Of a stretch of 55,568 nucleotides of DNA, positions 20,130 through 29,280 are shown one piece after another (position 1 is the first letter of the stretch; every line of letters starts with the position of its first letter). Source of the stretch: Strigomonas culicis (lineage: Eukaryota; Euglenozoa; Kinetoplastea; Trypanosomatida; Trypanosomatidae); NCBI GenBank assembly GCA_000482145.1, contig AUXH01000050.1, forward strand, positions 1 through 55,568, in the 5' to 3' direction. The notes under the pieces are model-generated. The model did no database searches. It saw only the letters and a program-made list of their open reading frames with translations, and was not told the origin of the DNA. The position numbers and the translations under genes are program-made.

Positions 20130-22640
20130 TCAGCGCGCTGAGGAACACCCTGCCGTCCGCGCGGCGGCGGCGCTGGGCCGCCGACCCGACCATGACCGCG
20201 CCCCGCCCTGCCGCAGCTCGGCCATGCGGGGCTCGCCGTGATCCCAGGCCGACTGGAGGATGCGCGCGACCTCCGCGGCGGAGGCCGCCTGCTCCACCCG
20301 CAGGCCGTGCACCCGGCTGCCGAACAGCGGCGAGCTGTCGAGGGCGAGCGGCAGGCGCGCGCGGTCGGGCGCCAGCAGGTCCGCCAGCACCGTGTCGCCG
20401 CTCGGCTGCTGCTCGAAGACGGAAGCGACGATCTTGGAGAAGTACACCCACACCGGCTCCGCCGCGCACGGGCCGTCCACGCTGCTCGCGGACAAAATGG
20501 CCGCGTTGTAGGACCCAAGGAAGCAGCGCTCCAGCTCCGCCAGGACGGCGCTGGGCCAGGGCGCCGCGCCCTGCACCACCTCGTCGAAGGCGTAGTCCGT
20601 GCCGTCGATGGTGAGCTGCCGGTCGCCCGGCGCCGTGGGGCGCGGCACCACGGCCACCAGCTGGCAGCTGTCGAAGCCCGCCCGCCGGGCCGGGGCCGAC
20701 GCGGCCCTCTCCGCGGCGCCGTCCGGTAGGTACGCGGCCGGCACGTGGGTCGCCGGGTCGTCGAGCACCTTCTGGTGGTCCACCAGCATCAGTTCCATGG
20801 GGCCGACGAGCCGCGCGACGGCCTCCCGCCTCTTCGGGTCCGCCTCCGCCTGGAGCGTCGCCTTCTTGGTGAGGATGGAGGCCCTTGTGCAGCTCACGAA
20901 GTCCGTGATGCTGCCCGTGCGCAGCGGGCGGTTCTTCACCCGGGCGGCCTGCTGCTGCAGCCGCAGCGCGCTCGACACCGCGTGCACACGGTCCGAGCGG
21001 CCGAGCGCGGTGATGAAGACCGTCGCCGCGGTGCCGCCGAAGGCGTAGCGGAAGATCTCCGCCATGGGCGTTTTCTGCGTCATGGCCACGCGATAGAGCT
21101 CGGTGCTATCCTTGGAGGCGAAGGAGGCGCTCAGGGAGGAGACGCAGCTATCCTTCGCATTCGTGAAGAAGTGCACCAAGTGGCACACGAGCATCGTGTC
21201 CGACTCCCACGCGACGCCGACGTTCTGCTTCGCGGTGGCGAAGAGTGCCTCGAAGTCCGCGCTGCTGCGGATCGTGTGCAGCACCGCGTTGTGCACGAGG
21301 GGCCCGAAGAGCGGCGACGACGCCACGCGCAGCGGGGCCCAGTCGGCGCTCGCGCTGAGGTCCCGCGCGCGGCCCTCGCGCACCAGCGCGAAGGACACGC
21401 GCAGCGTCTTGGCCGTGGCCGCGGTGCACAGCGCCGCGGCCACGGCCTGGCGCACCGCCGCCCAGCCGACCGCCTCACAGAGCCCCCAGTCGGCGGCCGG
21501 GCCGTCCAGCGTGACGATGGCCGCGTTGTCGCCGGCGGCAAAGCGATCGACGACGAACTGCACCGACCGCGACTTCATGTTCAGGGGCTCGATGGACGTC
21601 TTCTCCACCACCTCCATCACACCGAACGCGGCGCCGCTCGAGTCGATGGTGTCGCCACTGACCGTGTAGGCGCTGCAGGCGCTGCCATCCACCACCGCCA
21701 CCGTGCGGACGATGTTCTCTGCCTTCTCGGGAGGCTGCTGGACGACGGGGTCCGGCTTGGCGACGACGGTAGGCTCACTGCTTTCGACGGTGTGCTGTTT
21801 CGTGGGATACACCTTCGGGTCCTTGTGTTCTGGATCCTCCAGGAGCGCCCTCGTGTCGGAGAGAATCTGTTCCAGTCGCCTCATAACCTTCGCCCCACCG
21901 CCCTTGGCGTTGCCAGCGTCCTCCCCCACCTGCGACTTGAGCCTGTTCACCTGAATCGCCGAGAACTCCACGAAGCGGCGGACGTTGCCGCTGCGCGGAG
22001 CCGCGTTCGTCACTTCCTTGAGCTGCGCGAGCTGCTCGAGCGGCTGGACGGCATCGGCGTTGTCGTTGCCCACGCACAGCACGGCGACGGTCACACTGGG
22101 GCCGTTTATCGCGTGGCGGAACATGCCGCCCGCGCGAGGGTCGCGCGCCGCGGCGACATCGGTGTACACCTGCGCGCCCGCGCGGCTCACGGCGACCAGC
22201 AGCGACGCGACGCCCACATCCAGCTCTGCGGGGGACGCGCTCTCCTTGATGGTCTTCAGCACCATCGGCAGCAGCACCAGCGCGTCCTCGGGTGTGGCGT
22301 GGGCCATGCCGTGCCGGTAAAGGGCCTCGAACTCGGCCGCGGTCGAGAACTGTTTCGTTTCCTGGTTGACGATGGCAGGGCCACACATCGGGGAGCCGCC
22401 CAGCTCGGGCGGGACCTCCGCCGCCCCGGGTCTGAGGAGGTCGCGCGTCGTCTTCGCCTTGTACGAGAACATACTGCACGACAGCTGGTACTTGCTGGCG
22501 GGGCCCTGCAGCTCGCTGCTCAGCCGCTCCAGCAGCCGCGTGACGGACCGCACCACCACGGCGTCCGCCAGCCGCTGCGACTGGCCGTCGTCGGAGACGA
22601 GCAAAGCGGAGTTGTGGCCGGCGATGAAGTGATCGAACAT
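20130..22640 (-). CDS. Longest intact segment of the frame-broken gene (836 aa as read)
   Basis: If the sequence is taken literally, the longest frame runs from the ATG at 22640 (MFDHFIAGHN) to 20130. It carries most of unit 1 and all of unit 2 (IVRTVAVV, GVMEVV, ARDLS, ASSPLFGPLVHN, FGGTAATVFI, closing VLDDPATHVPAAY). About the last 25 residues, after the join near 20204, are out-of-frame sequence. It starts inside a unit, so it is probably not a genuine translation start. Confidence 0.5.
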   Translation of the reverse strand: MFDHFIAGHNSALLVSDDGQSQRLADAVVVRSVTRLLERLSSELQGPASKYQLSCSMFSYKAKTTRDLLRPGAAEVPPELGGSPMCGPAIVNQETKQFSTAAEFEALYRHGMAHATPEDALVLLPMVLKTIKESASPAELDVGVASLLVAVSRAGAQVYTDVAAARDPRAGGMFRHAINGPSVTVAVLCVGNDNADAVQPLEQLAQLKEVTNAAPRSGNVRRFVEFSAIQVNRLKSQVGEDAGNAKGGGAKVMRRLEQILSDTRALLEDPEHKDPKVYPTKQHTVESSEPTVVAKPDPVVQQPPEKAENIVRTVAVVDGSACSAYTVSGDTIDSSGAAFGVMEVVEKTSIEPLNMKSRSVQFVVDRFAAGDNAAIVTLDGPAADWGLCEAVGWAAVRQAVAAALCTAATAKTLRVSFALVREGRARDLSASADWAPLRVASSPLFGPLVHNAVLHTIRSSADFEALFATAKQNVGVAWESDTMLVCHLVHFFTNAKDSCVSSLSASFASKDSTELYRVAMTQKTPMAEIFRYAFGGTAATVFITALGRSDRVHAVSSALRLQQQAARVKNRPLRTGSITDFVSCTRASILTKKATLQAEADPKRREAVARLVGPMELMLVDHQKVLDDPATHVPAAYLPDGAAERAASAPARRAGFDSCQLVAVVPRPTAPGDRQLTIDGTDYAFDEVVQGAAPWPSAVLAELERCFLGSYNAAILSASSVDGPCAAEPVWVYFSKIVASVFEQQPSGDTVLADLLAPDRARLPLALDSSPLFGSRVHGLRVEQAASAAEVARILQSAWDHGEPRMAELRQGGARSWSGRRPSAAAARTAGCSSAR

Positions 22641-23403
22641 CTCTTGGAGCTCGGCTCCGGCGAGCCCGGCGCTACCGCTACCACCTCCGCGAAGCCCAGC
22701 TCCCTCCCCGCCGCGCGCACGGTGGCGTCGCTCACCACGGCCACCGCATCCGCCTCGGACTTCTTCACGACGACGGCAACCGTCTGGATGGTGCAGTTGG
22801 TCGACAGCTTCACGGCAGCCACGGCCTCCTTCATGGGCGAATGGGGCGCCATGTCGCTGTCGTTGCCCAGCGAGGGCAGTGGCCCAGCTGCGGCTGGAGC
22901 GGCGTCGTGCGCCGCCGCCACGGCGGGGGCCGTGGCCGCAGCCGCGCGGGCGGCCTCGTCCACGGGCGGCGCGGCGCCGGTGGGGCTGGCCGCGCGCTCG
23001 GACAGGCGCCGCGCCGCGGTCGCCGTCTGGTGCGCGTTGGGCAGCGCCGCAATGGCTCGAGAGCGGAGGGTGTACGAGCCGGGGGCCTCCGCCCTCCGGA
23101 CCACATCAAGATTCGCGTGCGCTTGTCCATCCCCGAACATGCTGCCGAAGCTGTACGCGGAGCCCCCACCGGTGCCGCGGCTCCTGTTGCTATACATGCT
23201 GTTCCGCCGGCTGCAGGCGGAGCTCGTGTGGCCCAGCACGGGGCCGCACTGCAGACCGGCGATGAAGGCGCCGCCGCGACCGCTCGGGAGACCGCGCAGC
23301 GGGCCGAGCGCGCCGACGCCGCCCACGGCGCCCGGCTCGCCCACGGAGCTCCTGCTGACAGAGCCCCTCTGCTCCACGGGGACCGGTCCGCCGTACATGC
23401 CGC

Positions 23404-23459
23404 TCATCGGCACACCACCCATCGGCACACCACCCATCGGCACAGCGCCCATCGGCATC
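23404..23459 (-). repeat. 15-bp tandem coding repeat (MGGVP)
   Basis: The plus-strand phrase catcggcacaccacc is repeated about three and a half times with small changes, encoding PMGGVPMGGVP in the Met/Gly-rich leader of the frame-broken gene. Confidence 0.85.
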
Positions 23460-23912
23460 CCGCCCACCATGCCATATGCGGCGCCGTAGGCTGGGCCGCC
23501 CGTTCCGTAGCCCCCCATCGCGCCCATCCGGTGCATACCAGCCACGCCGCCCATCGCGTACACACCCGCGCCGTTTGGGTGGGGCATGAGCATGGTATGG
23601 CCAGGGAAGCCGTCCGTCCTTCTCGGACTAAAAAAGAGCATTCATCAGAGAGCCGCGCGGCAGACCCGGCGCACCCATCACCGCCATGCCGCCGTTCATC
23701 ATGGGAGCTTGGCACAGCATCGGCGGACCGCCGTCCGTCAGCACATAAGCGAAGGGCGCATTGTACATGGCGGGTGCCCCGTAGGACTGTTGCGGCGGGG
23801 CATTCAAATGTACGGAGGAGTTACGTTTTGCCCTCCCCGATGATGAGGGCTTCCGGGCGGACGTAGAAGACCTCGCCGTGGGCGCCGAGCCGTACTTTCC
23901 CGTGGGAGGCAT

Positions 23913-24735
23913 TACTATTTTGTATCAAGCAAAACAAAAAAAGAAAAAGAAAGAAATATGTATATGGAAAAAGAAGAGGCGAGTGAACCTGTTCACCTAA
24001 GCTTCGGTGTACATAAAGGATATCAAAAAAAGAGAAGGACAGGGAAAAGAGAAGAAGATTCTTATAGTGAAATTTACAAGGAACATAACAAGTGAACAGA
24101 CTATGATAAACACGGCAAAGGAAAAGGATCTACAAACAAGACAAAAATGTCAGCGTGTTTTCACAACAACAACAAAAAAGTGCCAAGTACTAAAGAAACA
24201 AAGGAAAAAAAGGAACACCGGTTTAACAAACCACCAGAATTGATGAAAACACAAAAACAAAAAAAAATGCTATGCTCATATTTACGCTCTATTTTTCATC
24301 ATTGGAATAGAGAAACCGTAGATACCGAAATGAAGGGAAACATACATCAATACAAAAATGAACAAGAAATGGATTTTTGAAACCTTGATGAAATCGGAAA
24401 GAAATACAAAAAAGGGTACATCCGATAACGGTACAGAAAAGGGGGGAAACAATGAGAAAAAATATATACTCCGCAACAAAAACTACATACATGCATATGT
24501 ATACGGCATCGTTTATTTCCCAACGAAAAAAAAAAGAAAGAATAAACAAATCAAAAAAATTGATCAGCCCAACAAAGAAAGTATTTAGTATCAGGGGGGA
24601 GGGGAGTAAAAAAAAAAAAAGAGAGATGGGTCGAAAAAATGAAAAAAGAAAAACAGTAAAAGTGAAAGGGAAAAAAATATTTTTTTTCTTTTCTTTTTTT
24701 TCCTGTACTGCAGGGTTATTCATGCATAATGGACT
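23913..24735. other. A-rich intergenic region, no gene seen
   Basis: 823 bp, strongly A-rich on the plus strand, with a T run on the plus strand near 24680-24700 just left of the stop of the 1514-residue gene, and a short G-rich patch at 24593-24606. Frames on both strands are low-complexity Lys/Asn or Phe/Ser translations. Confidence 0.7.
23915..23950 (-). promoter_or_regulatory. Polypyrimidine tract and AG immediately before the ATG at 23912
   Basis: The minus strand has a nearly pure T/C tract (about 23930-23945). The first AG after it is at 23915-23916, leaving only two bases before the ATG. Either the spliced leader is joined almost directly to the start codon, or the true start lies further in. 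Confidence 0.4.
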
Positions 24736-27700
24736 CTATTCAGACCCCACAACAGGCGGGAACACACCAGCGGTCGGGCCCTTAATATACTCCTTCACGT
24801 TCTTCACCGCCTCCTCGAGCGAATTGAGCGCGGCTTCAATCTTCTTCTTCTCCTCATCGTTGGTCGAGGCGTCCATGCGCTCCTTCATGCGGGCGCTCAT
24901 CTTCTCCGAGTCCGCGGCGAAGCGCTTGAGGCTGCCCAGCCGATCCTTGTTCGACTGCTCTTTGATCGCCTGCGCCAGGCTGAGAAGGGTCAGGCTGCTG
25001 GAGTCCACCGGGTTCTTCGTGAAGCCGCCGGCGAAGACCGTGTGGCACGGGCCGCCGAGCGCGAACTGCAAGATGCCCCGGTCGCGGCGCGGCGCGTCGA
25101 GCGCCTTGCGGTAGAGCGCGAACTCACCGGGGCACATGACGGCCAGGAAGGACGAAACATACACGTCCTCCTCCTCCGGCTTCGGGGTCACGAGCACGAG
25201 CTGCAGCAGCACGCAGGCGCGGGCCTCGCCGCACATGCGCAGGCCGCTGCCCATGAAGCGCACGAACTCGTCGGCAGACGCGATCTTCTCGAAGCGGGAG
25301 CCGGTGATGATGGGGCCCATGAAGGGCGAGCTCGTGATGTGGAAAGGCTTGAAGTCCTCGTCGGGCTTCATGGTGTCCCGCACGGTGCCGCTGCGCTCGT
25401 TGAGCGCGCTCAGAGAGAGATACAGGTCCGAGCCGGGGTTCAGCTTGCCGAGCAGCGAGCGCACGGTGCGGTCGACGACCTCCAGGCTGGCCGCCGACCC
25501 ACGCGTGTCGGACGTCAGCAGGGCCACGTTGTAGCCTTCCAGGAACTCGTCCCGCATCGCGTCAAGTACGGAGAAGTGCACGGTGGCGCTGCGGTTCTCG
25601 CGCGACACGACCTCGTCCGCCTCGAGCGTCTTGGTGGTGTCCGTGTCCTTGATCGTGAGTGTGTTGCCCTCCGCCGTGACGGACCAGCCCTCGAGCGGCT
25701 TCAGCTCCGAGCGGATCTGCTCGGTGATGACGCACACCACCTTCGGGTGGATGCGGCTCTCACTCTCGTGTGTCTGTCCGTCGGCGGGCGCCGTCGCGGG
25801 AGCCGCCGCCTTCGCCTCCGCGGCCGGCGCGGCCTCCTGCGGCGTCTCCTTCGCTGGCGCATCCACGGCAGGGGCCTCCGCGGCGGGAGCCGCAGCGGCA
25901 GGGGCCTCCGCGGCGGGGGCCTCCGTAGCGGGAGCTGCAGCGGCGGGAGCCGCAGCGGCAGGCACTTCTGTGGCGGGGGCCGCCGCGGCGGGCACTTCCT
26001 TGGCCGCCTCCTTAGCAGGGGCCGTGGCGGGGGCGTCCTTCGGGGCCGCGCGGCCGCTCTCCGCGGGCGCGGCCGGCGCCACCTCGTTCACGTAGACGGC
26101 CGGCTCGGTCAGCTTGGGATTGCGCAGCAGCGTCTCGTAGTCGGTTTGGCTCTTCTCGAGGCGGACGCGGGAGGCCTCCAGGCGCGCCTTCTCCGCGGGG
26201 TCCTTGGAGTCGGCGACGCGCTGTTCGATCTTCGAGAAGGAGCGCTTGGCGAACTGCACAAAGTCGCTCACGCTGCCGCTGCGCGGCGCGGGCGTCTTGG
26301 TGCGCGAGAGGGTGCGCTGCGCGTTGAGCAGCTCCCCGACGGCGGCCTGGTCCTGCGACCGCGAGAAGGACACGAGCACGGCCGTCGACGCGGGGCCGCC
26401 GAGGATGTAGGAGAAGAGGGTGCGCGAGTAGCGGGCGTCGCGCTCCGAGGCGCCGATCAGCGGCTGCAGCGAGCTGCCGCCGAGGATGAAGAAGGAGGCA
26501 ATCACCACGTCGTTCTTCTGCACCTGCTTCAGGACGGCCGTCGCGACGATGCTCGCGTCGGGGGTCGCCGCCAGCACGGGCGCGGCCTTCGCCAGCGCGT
26601 CGTCGACCGCCGCGTCGACCTCCGCGCTGTTGAGGAGCTTCTTGGGCGTCGCGCCGTGCACCATCGGGCCGAAGAGCGGCGACGTCGCCACCGTCAGCGG
26701 CGCGGTCGCGACGCTGCCGGCGATGAGGTCGGCCAGCGTCTCGCGCTCACGGACGATGCTCATGAAGAGCTGAATCTCGTTCGTCACGTTGGGCGTCTTC
26801 TTGTCGAGAACACCGCGCAGGATGGACTTGGTGTGCACCCACACCGCCTGCTCCGGCAGCTTCTTGTCCGGGACGCACTCTGCCCCGACAAAGCCGACGT
26901 TGCAGCCGCGGGCGAAGATGGCCTCCATCCGCAGGACCTCCGCGGACGCGAGCGGAGAGGCGTCCGCAGCGGGCCGCAGCGTGCACTCCTCCACGTCGTA
27001 CGCCTTGTTCTCGCCGCCGACGCTGACCTCCACGGACTTCGTGACCGCGCCCACCGAGGCGTCGCTCACAACGACGAGGCGGTGGATGGAGGTGAAGGCC
27101 TCCGAGCTTGGCTCGGCGGCGGCGGCGACCGTCCCGGGCGACTGCGTGGCCTGCGCAGGGGTCTCCTCCGCCTTGTCCTCCTCCGCCTGGTGGAGCGCAC
27201 CGTCGCCGGCGGCACCCTTAGCGGAGCCGAGCGGGTACAGCTTCGGCTCCACGGTGTCGGCGTTGATGTACAGCTCCCGCGCGTCGCTGAGCATGGCGCG
27301 CAGATTCTCCAACGTCTTCTGGTGCTCCTCGTTCTTGTCGTCCGTCTTGCCCTCCCGGATCTCGATCTGCTTCATCGAGTACTCGATGAAGCGCCCGATG
27401 TTACCGCTGCGCGGCCACGTGTTCGTCTTGGCGCAGATGGCGGTCACAGCCTTCATCGCATCCGTCTCCGCCACAGCGGCGCTCTTCTGGCCTTGGAGAG
27501 AGGCGACCACGGCCGTGCGGCTCGCACCGCCGACGGAGCTCCTGAGGATGGGCTGCGGCACACGGCGCTCGTCGCCGATCGTGATGGCCTCCAGCAGCTC
27601 CACGTCGCGGACAACGAAGATGGCGATGGAGGCGACGAAGAGGTCCGTGCCCTTCTTAAACTGTACGATGTTGTGCAGGAACAGGAAGTCCTCCTTCTTC

Positions 27701-29280
27701 GCGGGCGCCTCGAGCAGCTTCTTGTAGTGCTCACCGACCTCTTCGGTCTTCAGGATCGTCTTGGACTTGAGGTCCATGATGGAGGGCCCGGTCAGGGGGT
27801 TGGAGCCGAAAACGACGCCCTTTTCCACTGCGTTAGGGTCCTGCAGATCCCTGAAACGCTTCCGGTTCGGCATCACGGCCGCCGAGGACGTGATTTTCCA
27901 CTTCGTCACGGCGGGGTCGTCCGCCAGCTTCTGGGCGATGGACTCCAGGAACGCGAGCACGGCGGCGCTGGGCGAGGCGGTCAGCTTCTCCTTCTGCAGC
28001 ACAATGAGCGAGACGTTGTGGCCCTGAAGCGTGTGCTCGACCAAGTGCATGAGCGTGGAAGACTTGGCGACGTCCTTGTTATCCGCCGCCGGCAGCACTT
28101 CGGCGGCCGCGAAGGTGTTGTCGCCGTCACGCCCGTCCTTCAGCACAAGGCGCTGCTCCTCCAGCCTGGCGCGGGTGGCGTCCACGTCCTCCTCCAGGTA
28201 CACCACGGCGTGGATCTTGAGGCTGCCCTCCTCGGTGTTTCCCTTCTCGTACATGTCGTCCACCGTCAGCTGACCGTTGGCGACGGCCTCCTCCTCGAGA
28301 GCGGCCTTCGTCGCCTTCACGAAAGCTTGGCCTCGCTTATCCAAGCTCTCGCGAATACCCTTACGCTCAGAGACGTCCTTGGGCTTCGCGTCCGCGTCCG
28401 CGTCCGCCCCGGCGCCCGCCTCATCGGCCTGGTTCACCTCCTTATTCATCTCCGTGTAGAACGAGGGAGGGGCAAAGAGGCCACCGGGGGCACGATTGGA
28501 GTTCGCGCCCGAGTTGTACATGGAGCCACCCATGCCCGTGTACATGCTGCCACCGCCGTACGACATGAAGCTGTTACCAACGCCGTACAGGCTGCCGTAG
28601 CAGCCGCCCATGCCTCCCATCATGGAGCCGAACATGGGTGCGCCCATCATGCTGCCCATCGGGCCGCCCATGCCGTACATGGAGCCCATGCCGCCCATGC
28701 CTCCCATGCCGTACATGGAGCCCATGCCACCCATGGGCATGCCCATGCCGTACATAGAACCCATGCCGCCCATGCCTCCCATGCCGTACATGGAGCCCAT
28801 GCCGCCCATGCCTCCCATGCCGTACATGGAGCCCATGCCGCCCATGGGCATGCCCATGCCGTACATAGAACCCATGCCGCCCATGCCGTACATACCGAAG
28901 CCGCCGGGGCCACCCATCGTGTTGGAGTTTTGGCCAGCCGCCGCCTTGCTCGACTTGGCCTTCGGCTTCCCAGCCACCGCGGCCGCCATGGCGGCTGCGG
29001 TGGTGTGGGTGGCGGCGGAGGGTCGCTTCGCCGTGCTCGGCTTCTCGCTCTCCTCCTTCTTGGGCTCCGCGGCACTGCTCTCCTTCTTGGGCTCCTTCTC
29101 ATCCTTCTTCTTCTCCTCCTTCTTCTCCTCCTTCTTCTTCTCGTCCTTCTTCTTCTCCTCCTTCTTCTTCTCGTCCTTCTTCTTCTCGTCCTTCTTCTTA
29201 TCGTCCTTCTTCGTATCGTCCTTCTTCTTCTCCTCCTTCTTCTTCTCCTCCTCCTTCTTCTTATCCTTGTCCTTGCCCAT
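24736..29280 (-). CDS. Three-unit pseudo-kinesin repeat protein with Lys/Glu and Met/Gly/Tyr leaders (1514 aa)
   Basis: ATG at 29280, TAG at 24736. Residues 1-80 are almost purely Lys/Glu/Asp; 121-245 are MGSMYGMGG-type repeats; 275-345 are charged. Units: about 354-683 (HAVVYL, GHNVSLIVL, FRDLQD, GSNPLTGPSIMDL, VGGASRTAVV, RSGNIGRFIEY); 731-1066 (IHRLVVV, RGCNVGFVGA, LADLIAG, ATSPLFGPMVHG, LGGPASTAVLV, RSGSVSDFVQF, LLRNPKLTEPAVY); 1177-1513 (EGYNVALLTSDTRGSAAS, RDTMKP, TSSPFMGPIITG, ALGGPCHTVFA, LGSLKRFAAD). Between units 2 and 3, residues 1070-1165 are an Ala/Pro/Glu hinge (APAAEAPAAA-type). EGYN in unit 3 is the clearest match to the strand that leads into a kinesin P-loop, yet the following loop is RGSAAS rather than GSGKT. 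Probably a structural, non-catalytic protein. Confidence 0.94.
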   Translation of the reverse strand: MGKDKDKKKEEEKKKEEKKKDDTKKDDKKKDEKKKDEKKKEEKKKDEKKKEEKKEEKKKDEKEPKKESSAAEPKKEESEKPSTAKRPSAATHTTAAAMAAAVAGKPKAKSSKAAAGQNSNTMGGPGGFGMYGMGGMGSMYGMGMPMGGMGSMYGMGGMGGMGSMYGMGGMGGMGSMYGMGMPMGGMGSMYGMGGMGGMGSMYGMGGPMGSMMGAPMFGSMMGGMGGCYGSLYGVGNSFMSYGGGSMYTGMGGSMYNSGANSNRAPGGLFAPPSFYTEMNKEVNQADEAGAGADADADAKPKDVSERKGIRESLDKRGQAFVKATKAALEEEAVANGQLTVDDMYEKGNTEEGSLKIHAVVYLEEDVDATRARLEEQRLVLKDGRDGDNTFAAAEVLPAADNKDVAKSSTLMHLVEHTLQGHNVSLIVLQKEKLTASPSAAVLAFLESIAQKLADDPAVTKWKITSSAAVMPNRKRFRDLQDPNAVEKGVVFGSNPLTGPSIMDLKSKTILKTEEVGEHYKKLLEAPAKKEDFLFLHNIVQFKKGTDLFVASIAIFVVRDVELLEAITIGDERRVPQPILRSSVGGASRTAVVASLQGQKSAAVAETDAMKAVTAICAKTNTWPRSGNIGRFIEYSMKQIEIREGKTDDKNEEHQKTLENLRAMLSDARELYINADTVEPKLYPLGSAKGAAGDGALHQAEEDKAEETPAQATQSPGTVAAAAEPSSEAFTSIHRLVVVSDASVGAVTKSVEVSVGGENKAYDVEECTLRPAADASPLASAEVLRMEAIFARGCNVGFVGAECVPDKKLPEQAVWVHTKSILRGVLDKKTPNVTNEIQLFMSIVRERETLADLIAGSVATAPLTVATSPLFGPMVHGATPKKLLNSAEVDAAVDDALAKAAPVLAATPDASIVATAVLKQVQKNDVVIASFFILGGSSLQPLIGASERDARYSRTLFSYILGGPASTAVLVSFSRSQDQAAVGELLNAQRTLSRTKTPAPRSGSVSDFVQFAKRSFSKIEQRVADSKDPAEKARLEASRVRLEKSQTDYETLLRNPKLTEPAVYVNEVAPAAPAESGRAAPKDAPATAPAKEAAKEVPAAAAPATEVPAAAAPAAAAPATEAPAAEAPAAAAPAAEAPAVDAPAKETPQEAAPAAEAKAAAPATAPADGQTHESESRIHPKVVCVITEQIRSELKPLEGWSVTAEGNTLTIKDTDTTKTLEADEVVSRENRSATVHFSVLDAMRDEFLEGYNVALLTSDTRGSAASLEVVDRTVRSLLGKLNPGSDLYLSLSALNERSGTVRDTMKPDEDFKPFHITSSPFMGPIITGSRFEKIASADEFVRFMGSGLRMCGEARACVLLQLVLVTPKPEEEDVYVSSFLAVMCPGEFALYRKALDAPRRDRGILQFALGGPCHTVFAGGFTKNPVDSSSLTLLSLAQAIKEQSNKDRLGSLKRFAADSEKMSARMKERMDASTNDEEKKKIEAALNSLEEAVKNVKEYIKGPTAGVFPPVVGSE
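25786..26043 (-). repeat. Ala/Pro/Glu low-complexity hinge
   Basis: Imperfect coding repeats of the APATEAPAAEAPAAA type separate the second and third units of the 1514-residue protein. This resembles a flexible or extended linker. Confidence 0.8.
28546..28920 (-). repeat. MGSMYGMGG coding repeat including a 111-bp tandem duplication
   Basis: In the leader of the 1514-residue gene the phrase around ccatgggcat at 28731 recurs at 28842, a period of 111 bp (37 residues), with near-identical DNA. Within it, 36-bp subunits encode MYGMGGMGGMGS. Confidence 0.9.
29041..29280 (-). repeat. Lys/Glu-rich simple coding repeat
   Basis: The first 80 codons of the 1514-residue gene are built from KKEEK, KKDEK and related pentamers (plus-strand ctccttcttcttctc). 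The repeat is a highly charged N-terminus that could form an extended helix or bind acidic tubulin tails (inference). Confidence 0.9.

Larger units (their letters stand above)
19573..23912 (-). pseudogene. Three-unit pseudo-kinesin gene broken by three single-base frame changes (about 1445 codons)
   Basis: One gene is spread over three frames. Segment 1 starts at the ATG at 23912 (MPPTGKYG...) and reaches a stop at 23628. The frame then shifts at a run of six T on the coding strand (plus-strand A run 23630-23635), where one T too many explains the break. Segment 2 (to about 22660) carries the Met/Gly-rich leader and the start of unit 1. A one-base loss near 22650-22680 moves to segment 3 (22640-20205) with units 1 and 2 and the start of unit 3. 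A one-base loss in a G run (plus-strand C run 20201-20204) moves to segment 4, ending at the TAG at 19573. Across the joins the landmarks stay in order: GSPMCGPAIV and NGPSVTVAVL (unit 1); ASSPLFGPLVHN, FGGTAATVFI and RTGSITDFV (unit 2); YAFDEVV, LADLLAP and DSSPLFGSRVHG (unit 3). No in-frame stops occur within segments, and codon use is unchanged, so either assembly errors or very recent decay would fit. Confidence 0.7.

Noticed and set aside
20745..23489. Plus-strand open frame of 914 codons, opposite the frame-broken gene
   Set aside because: It is uninterrupted where the minus-strand gene is broken, which made it worth a look, but the translation is compositionally a shadow (Arg/His/Val/Leu-rich) and the minus-strand domains are unmistakable.
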